64,000 nucleotides of DNA, taken from assembly GCF_949987535.1 (NCBI RefSeq), contig NC_080068.1, positions 82,237,254 through 82,301,253 on the forward strand, written 5' to 3'. This document shows positions 57,577 to 64,000 of the stretch, piece after piece (positions within the stretch are counted from its first letter, which is position 1; every line of letters starts with the position of its first letter). Both the position numbers and the translations under genes were made by a program. Below the pieces are notes generated by a model, which did no database searches, had not been told where the DNA came from, and saw only the letters and a program-made list of their open reading frames with translations. This stretch comes from Balaenoptera acutorostrata (Eukaryota > Chordata > Mammalia > Artiodactyla > Balaenopteridae).

Positions 57577-60015
57577 TTTTTTTTAAGACTGTATTTTTTT
57601 AGAGCAGTTTATGTTCACAACAAAATTGAGAGGAAGGTACAAGGATATTTCATATTCTTTCTGCCCCCACACATACGTAGTCTCCTCCACCACCAGCAGA
57701 TTTGTAACCATAGATGAACCTATATTGACATATCATATTCACCCAAAGTCCTTAGGGTTCACTCTTGTACATTCTATGGGTTTGGACAATTGTATAATGA
57801 TGTATACTCATTATTATGGCATCATACAGAATATTTTCACTGCCCTAAAAAGCCTCTGTGCTCTACCTATTTGTCTCTTCCCATCTCCTTCATAACTATC
57901 AACCGCTGACTTTTTTATTGTCTCCATAGTTTTGTCTTTTCCAGAGTGTCATATAGTCAGAATTGTACAGTATACAGCATTTCAGATTGGCTTCTTCCAC
58001 TTAGTAATATGCATTTAAGTTTCCTCCATTTCTTCATGTCTTGATAGGTCACTTCTTACTGCTGAATAATATTCCATTCTCTGGATGTACCAAAGTTTAT
58101 TTATCTAGTCACCTACTCAGGGACATCTTGGTTGCTTACAAGTTTTGGCAATTATGAGTAAAAGTGCAGTAAACATCTGTGTGCAGGTTTTGGTGTGTAC
58201 AAACTTTTCAACTCCTTTGGGTAAATAAGAAGGAATGTGGTTGCTGGATGCTAGAGTAGGAGTATGTTTAGTTATGTAAGAAACCACCAAACTGTCTCCT
58301 AAAGTGGATATACCATTTTGCATTCCCACCAGCAAGGCATGAGAGTTCCTATTGTTCTACATTCTCACCAGTTTTTGGTGTTGTCAGTGTTCCAGATTTC
58401 GGCCTTTCTAATAGGTGTGATGTCGAATCTCCTTGTTTTAATTTGCATTTCCCTGATGACATATGATGTGGAACATCCTTTCACATGCTTATTTGACATC
58501 TGTAAATCTTCTTTAGTGAGGTATTTTTAAGGTCCTTGGCTCACTTTTATTTATTATTATTGTTTTTTGCTGCACCACATGGCATGTGGGATCTTAGTTC
58601 CCTGACCGGGGATCGAATCCTCGCCCCCTGCATTGGAAGCGCAGAGTCTTAACCACTGGACCGCCTGGGAAGTCCCTCTTGGCTCATTTTTAAATTGAGC
58701 TTTTTGTTTTCTATAGTTGAATTTTAAGAGTTCTTTATATATTTTGGATAACAGCCCTTTATCAGATGTGTTTTTTGCAAATATTTTCTTCCAGTCTGTG
58801 GCTTGTCTTTTAGTTCTCTTGACATTTTTTTTTTTTCAGCACACAATTTTTTTAGTTTTAATGAAGTCAAGCTTATCAATTATTTCTTCCTTGGATTGTG
58901 TCTTTGGTGTTATATCTAAAAAGGCATCAACATACCCAAAGTAATACTGGTTTTCTCCTGTATTATCTTCTAGGAGGTTTATAGATTTTGTCTTTTACAT
59001 TTAGTTCCATGATCTATTTTGAGTTAATTTTTGTGAAGGGTGTAAGGTCTGTGTTTAGATTCACTTTTTGCATGTAGATGTCAAGTTGTTCCTGCATCAT
59101 TTGTTGAAGAGACTATCTCTACTGCATTGTGCTGTCTTTGCTCCTTTGTCAAGGATCTGTTGACTATACTTGTGTGAGTCTACTTTTGGGCTCTCTATTC
59201 TAGTCTATTGATCCATTTATCTATTCTTTTGTGAATACCACACTTTAGACTATGTCTTGATATCAGGTACTATCAGTCCTCCAACTTTATTCTTCTTCAA
59301 TAATGTGTTGGCTATACTGGGTCTTATGCCTCTCCATATAAACTTTAGAATCAGTTTGTCAATATCAATAAAATAATTTGCTGGGATTTGGATTTGGATT
59401 TAAACATGTTACAGAGCACGTTGGATAGAAACTGACATATTGACAATATTAAACCTTCCCATCCATGAACATGGACAATCTCTCCATTTGCTTTTTTTTA
59501 AATCAGTTTTCTAGTTTTCTTCACATAAATCTTATACATATTTTGTTATTTTTATACCTACGTATTTCATTTTGGGGGTACTAATGTAAATTATATTGTG
59601 TTTTTAATTTCAAATTCCACTTGTTCATTATTCCTATATAGAAAGGTAATTAACTTTTTCATGTCAACATTGTATCCTGCAAACTCGCTATAATTGCTTA
59701 TCGGTTTCATAAGTTTTTTTTCAACTCTTTCAGATTTTCTACATAGATGATCACACCATCTGTGAACACACACATTTTTGTATCTTTTGTATCTTCCTTT
59801 CAAATATGTATAACTTTTCTTTCCTTTTCTTGCCTTATGGCATTAGCAAGCACTTCCAATACAATGCGGAAAAGGAGTGGAAAAGCTTCAATGTTCTCAT
59901 CATTAAGTATGATATTATTTGTGGGCTTTTTGTACATATGCTTTATCGAGTTGAAGAAATTTCCCTTGATTCTTAGTTTACTGAGAGTTTTTATTCTGAA
60001 TAGTTGTTGGGAGAG
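57577..60015 (-). mobile_element. Old 5'-truncated L1, with nested SINE
   Basis: A 2.4-kb reverse-oriented L1: A-tail and 3' UTR at 57577-57900, then ORF2 sequence back to the RT domain. Recognisable plus-strand phrases include gctgaataatattccattct (58061), gcattcccaccagcaaggca (58320) and aatttgcatttccctgatga (58440). Translations in the minus frames give [20 protein letters not shown] and [17 protein letters not shown]. Many stops and indels. The short CHR SINE at 58550-58677 was inserted later. Possible target similarity aattaacttt/aattactttt at the ends. Confidence 0.85.
58550..58677 (-). mobile_element. Short CHR-related tRNA SINE nested in an old L1
   Basis: The minus strand starts gggacttcccaggcggtcca, has gaggattcgatccccggtca, then aactaagatcccacatgcca and an A-rich tail. 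Target duplication cttggctcactttta (58535-58549) and cttggctcattttta (58678-58692), one mismatch. The surrounding L1 sequence resumes after it, so the SINE is younger than that L1. Confidence 0.88.
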
Positions 60016-60018
60016 CAA
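59591..60018 (-). pseudogene. L1 ORF2 reverse-transcriptase remnant
   Basis: Two overlapping minus-strand frames (60018-59800 and 59803-59591) preserve parts of the RT. The first reads [20 protein letters not shown] and [20 protein letters not shown]. Between FPLL and FRIVLEV the conserved [13 protein letters not shown] block is deleted. The second starts KRYKNVCVHRWCDHL and keeps KLMKPISNYSEFAGYNVDMK, corresponding to the region around and after the FADD motif, which is itself lost. Non-functional. Confidence 0.75.
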
Positions 60019-61009
60019 TTACTTTTAATGGTAGAATGGCAAGGGGCCATTTGAAAATACAAAAGGACTTCTTTCTACATAAATGGATTGATGACAATCC
60101 CTCATCCTCAGAAAGCATACTACACATATTGAACAATGGGATTGGAAAGGGAGAGGTAATGAGATTTTTAAGTCCTTCAAACTTTAAAGAAAAGTTTCAG
60201 AGATTTAAAGGAAAGGCTGAGAAGCACACCACCTGTGGGAGACCAGTGGGAGTCTTTCTCTTTCTCTGACTCCATATCCCACCCCCACCCCCAATACACA
60301 CTCCCCCTGTGGAGGAAGGCTACTGATAGGGATCTGTCAAAGACAAGAAAAGAAGTTGACCATGTTTTGAAAGAGTCAAAGAAGTGCTTTATGTGTGAAG
60401 AAGAGGATAACAGCTCTGAATTTTCCATAGCATTTTCTTTTAGGATTTGTTTTCTCTAGTGGATGCTGGGTAATGGCTATCTAAGTGTCCATTCCATTAT
60501 CCTTTTACTGCATATGCTGAAAAACTAAAATCATCTACATTAGCAGCTAAAATTCTGAATGTACATTTGGTTTCATCAATTACATTATATGCATTCAAGT
60601 GAGATTTGAAAATAGGAATAGGAGTTATGTTGCTGATCTTTTGATTGTCTTTTCTTGGTCATGGAGTAGTGAATGTGTAGTTTATTTCTCCTAGGTCTGC
60701 TTAGTGTAGGCAGAAATTATCCTTGCAGCTCCCTGTGGTTCAAAACTTCACCAGAATCAAGAGTTCCATAGGGGAGCTTGAGAGGTAGGTAAAACTTCTT
60801 AGTAGTAACCTGGCATTGCACTGGACACATATCTTCTTCAAGTACTGAGTAGAACTGACCGCAGTTATACCAGGTGGATGAGCAAAACATATTTGATTTG
60901 GTGTAGGGATCCAGCACACCTCCCTCTTTTTGTACCCGGAGAAACATCTCCCTCTTTTGTGCCATTACTTTTCTTCATACATATTGTTTTTCTTCTTTGT
61001 ACAAGTCGT

Positions 61010-61145
61010 TGGCTAACAGACTAGACTCTGAGCTCATTGAAGGCATAGGTGCAAGACTTTTTACATATTTGTGTCCAAGGTGCTGTGCAGGACACTTCAT
61101 AGAGCTCACAAATAATTACTGAGTTAGTGAATAAGCAAATTCATA
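61010..61145 (+). mobile_element. LINE-2 3' end fragment
   Basis: Contains agactctgagctcattgaag, gcataggtgcaagac, aggtgctgtgcaggacactt and aattactgagttagtgaata, the L2 3' terminal order. Confidence 0.6.
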
Positions 61146-63484
61146 AATAATAGGCACCAGAAATTTTAGATTAGACCATTCTTCAAACTACTTGCAGTTC
61201 TGTCTTCAAGAACAAGTATTAAGTTTTTTATTTGTCATTGCTAAATGAGTATAGAACTCCAAATGTTCTAAGAGTAGAAAAAGTACTTTTAAATATTACA
61301 GCATATTATTACACTATTACAGTATTAACTACTTAGCCAAACAGAAGAGCAATAAGAAATGTAGTAATTTTTTTCAGCTCTTGTCCATTAATTTGTTAAG
61401 GGGTTGAAGAAAAGTGTGGGTCACTACCAGAAAAGAGACTAAGGCCCTGGAAATCCAGATTCATGATTAGTTTTTAGTTCTGAACTTGTATATTTTTACC
61501 TACCTGGATGAGTTTTATTTACTTTTTGACTAAGTATTTAATGCAGCACTTCTGTACTTACTTAATATTTCCTATTTTCAAAGGTGATTTAAATTCAGAA
61601 TTGAAGGTTGAAATAGGCCAAAGGATTACAGATTCATGTGACTCATCACTACTTTCTTGTTTATGATATATTTCCCCTTCACAGCCTATGAACAAGAACT
61701 TATACAGGCTATAGCATAAAAGCTGAATAATATTTAGGAAGTATTTGATCTCTGTTGGTCTCATTTTGTGGCTCAAGAAACTGAAGCAGTTAAGCTATGT
61801 ATTCTGCACAGAGACCAGAAAGCATAACACCTTCAATGGAATATACATATACATGTATATATATATGTTCCTTCTCTAAAAGCATTCTTTATTACATGAG
61901 AGTAATCCCATCACTTTCCACATCGGAAAATAACCCAGGGCTTACTGATTTCTGTTGAAATAAACAATAGAAATTAATACCCCATTTGGGGGCATCTTTC
62001 CTAGAGGACAACAGGAAAACTTGGATGTACAGGTTATATCTCCTGTTTTGGTTTTTTTTTTCCTTCCAAGTATAACCAATGTTTCACCAGTCCCAACCAG
62101 CCTGGACAGAAACAAGTTTACATTATTGATAATAAGAGACCATCTCTGTCTCCATTTGTAATTGCAAATCAGTAGAAATCCAGAAACTCTAATTTGTTCC
62201 TAACCAATTTCAGAACATCTCAGGGAGATTGTCACATTTATTTCCAATACTCTGTCCACTTACACATTTTTGTATGCTGTTCAAAATGACCTAAAATTAG
62301 CTGCTCTGAAGTGGACAGTTCAATATTATTCTCCTCTTCCTGTATTACACATTTTAAAAAGCATATTTTGGCAACATAGAGAAAGACACAAGTTTGTTCT
62401 TTTATCTTGTACCTGAATTTGAGCTGAGTTCCTGGGGATGCATAGGGCCTTAGGCCAGAGGTTAGTCTTTACACCAATCTCTCTGCTGATCATTTGTTTT
62501 TGGACAAAATGTGCAGATTCTGAACCTCTTTTCTCTTTTGGTGAAAACATCACGGTCCCTCCTGCAAACCAATGCCCAAGGAGCCTGCTTCAAGGGCATC
62601 TAAATTGGGGATGAGTTTTTTTGTGGGGATACAACTGACACCAAGATTGTGTGCCTCCATTTCATCTGAAAATGCATTTAGTCTATAAATTACTCATGTA
62701 AAAAGTGACCTTTATTTTTGTCCAGATAATTGTTTGCAATCTCTTTCTAGTTCACTGGAATACTAATGAAAAAATATTCTGATATAAATACTTTCATTTT
62801 GTTATCCTTAATGTTGTTTTACTCACATGATGATCGTGTGTTTCATGACTTCCTCAGTCTTCACAAATCTGTCTAGCTCAATGGAAGATTGTTTTCCCCT
62901 TTCAAACATGCTTAACAATAACTCCTTATTGTGGCTCCCAGAAATTTAGCTAAGGTTTAAGAAGGTATAATGGATATTAACAGTCTATGTGCTACACAAC
63001 TTTAGCTCAGTAAGTAAAATACACATGAAAAGGATTGGGATTAATAAGACTCTAGGGCTTAATAGAGATGTAGTATAGATATTTCACTAAGTGGAACAGA
63101 GCTCCTGCTTTCCAAATGAAATTCTTACATGAAATCGAGAAAGTGATTTTTTAATGACCAGATGATTTGGTAGGTAAAATACACCTGCCATCTCTAAAGA
63201 AGAAGGGCAACTTGCTTTTAACTAGAAAGTAAAGTTCAAAGTCACAAGATGCCTTGTCTTAACTATGGCAAGAATGCTTGAACATATTTTTTGTCTTGAA
63301 TGAGATGCTTATTGATTTTCTGATTTTTAACTCAGATGGCAACTGTGTTTAAAAGTGCTTTTTCCCCAGACATGTGGAAAGCTTAAATTCATCCACATTT
63401 CATTTGCATATGTGCTGAGATTCTGGGTACATGATACTGGGCACAGAGCATGGCACTTTTGAGCTATGTGAACTCTTAGCAGTC

Positions 63485-63615
63485 GTTTGACTTGATGTCA
63501 ACATTTTACAACTCAAAAAATTGATGCCGAGATAGAGTATGATATATCCTTAAAGTTACACGGTAAGGTTTGTAGCAGAACCTAAATTTGAACTTAGATC
63601 TATGATACCCAAATA
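63485..63615 (+). mobile_element. MIR SINE fragment
   Basis: Contains acattttacaactcaaaaaa, cttaaagttacacggtaagg and gcagaacctaaatttgaact, a diverged MIR core. Confidence 0.55.
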
Positions 63616-64000
63616 GTCCATACCCTTTCTTGTGCTCTTTTCTACCCAAAATAATGCAAATATGTCAGTTTGTATAACTAAATGAATAATGGTAAGTCAT
63701 TTTTATTAGATTTGATGCAAATCTACCTCACTGGCATTTTTGCTTCTCTTTTACCTTATAGTTTTAGTATGTGGGCCCAGTTGAATATTTTAGGATGTGG
63801 ACACAGTTGATGACTGAGTCCAAAACAAAAAGAAAAAATAACACTTATTGCATGTTTTTATAACATGTAGTTATTTGGGATAATATGATACTTATTGAAA
63901 GGTTCCAAAACATGTGAACCTTAAATATTTTCTGCTTCAGGTTGATCAATTTATTATTTCTGCATACAAAAATAAGCTACTCAACTCATTCTTTGCCCTA

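Larger units (their letters stand above)
60030..64000. other. Mostly unique sequence, no gene recognised
   Basis: Contains an L2 scrap (61.0 kb), a short TA-rich patch (61840-61870) and a MIR (63.5 kb). Open frames of 72-83 codons have no recognisable domain. Confidence 0.45.

Overview
The window is mammalian nuclear DNA. It is AT-rich and dominated by interspersed repeats, and I find no host protein-coding exon, rRNA or tRNA gene, or CRISPR array that I can support. Three long SINE copies and one further, rearranged long copy are tRNA-derived elements of about 320-350 bp. Their heads read like 'gacttccctggtgg' and their bodies like 'cacaactactgagcc'; two shorter relatives are also present. 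This is the CHR family of cetaceans and their close artiodactyl relatives. I see no Bov-tA/BovB or pig PRE-1 type repeats. The best guess is a whale or dolphin, with hippopotamus or another cetartiodactyl as the alternative. The stretch looks like a gene desert or a very large intron.

Layout. 1-5 kb: unique sequence, a CHR SINE, an ancient low-copy-type repeat with a TA microsatellite, an old LTR-like fragment and a solo ERV LTR with a 4-bp target duplication. 5-10.6 kb: unique sequence with MLT1, L2 and MIR relics. 10.6-12.7 kb: a CHR SINE, then an old L1 split by the 3' end of an endogenous retrovirus (LTR plus polypurine tract). 14.3-15.3 kb: two adjacent LTR-like repeats. 18.6-19.8 kb: a second LTR of the family seen at 11-12 kb, in opposite orientation. 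21-34 kb: MLT1, MIR and Tigger relics, a locally duplicated segment (23.4 and 25.3 kb) and further LTRs. 35.0-42.65 kb: one full-length LINE-1 on the minus strand, the main feature of the window. 43-64 kb: L1 fragments, LTRs, a hAT element, two long CHR SINEs, an old truncated L1 carrying a SINE, and long unique stretches.

The LINE-1 is 7.6 kb, has a recognisable 5' end (YY1-type motif), two 301-bp GC-rich tandem monomers, an AT-rich tandem-repeat tract, ORF1, a 58-bp spacer, ORF2, a 3' UTR and an A-rich tail. It is bounded by a 17-bp target-site duplication with two mismatches. Only three changes break its reading frames (a TGA in ORF1, a one-base insertion and a TAA in ORF2), and one further change replaces the zinc-knuckle histidine. 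It is therefore a relatively young but inactive copy.

All coding capacity in the window belongs to mobile elements. Repeat family names come from recall of consensus sequences, not from a database search. Boundaries of the old repeats are approximate.
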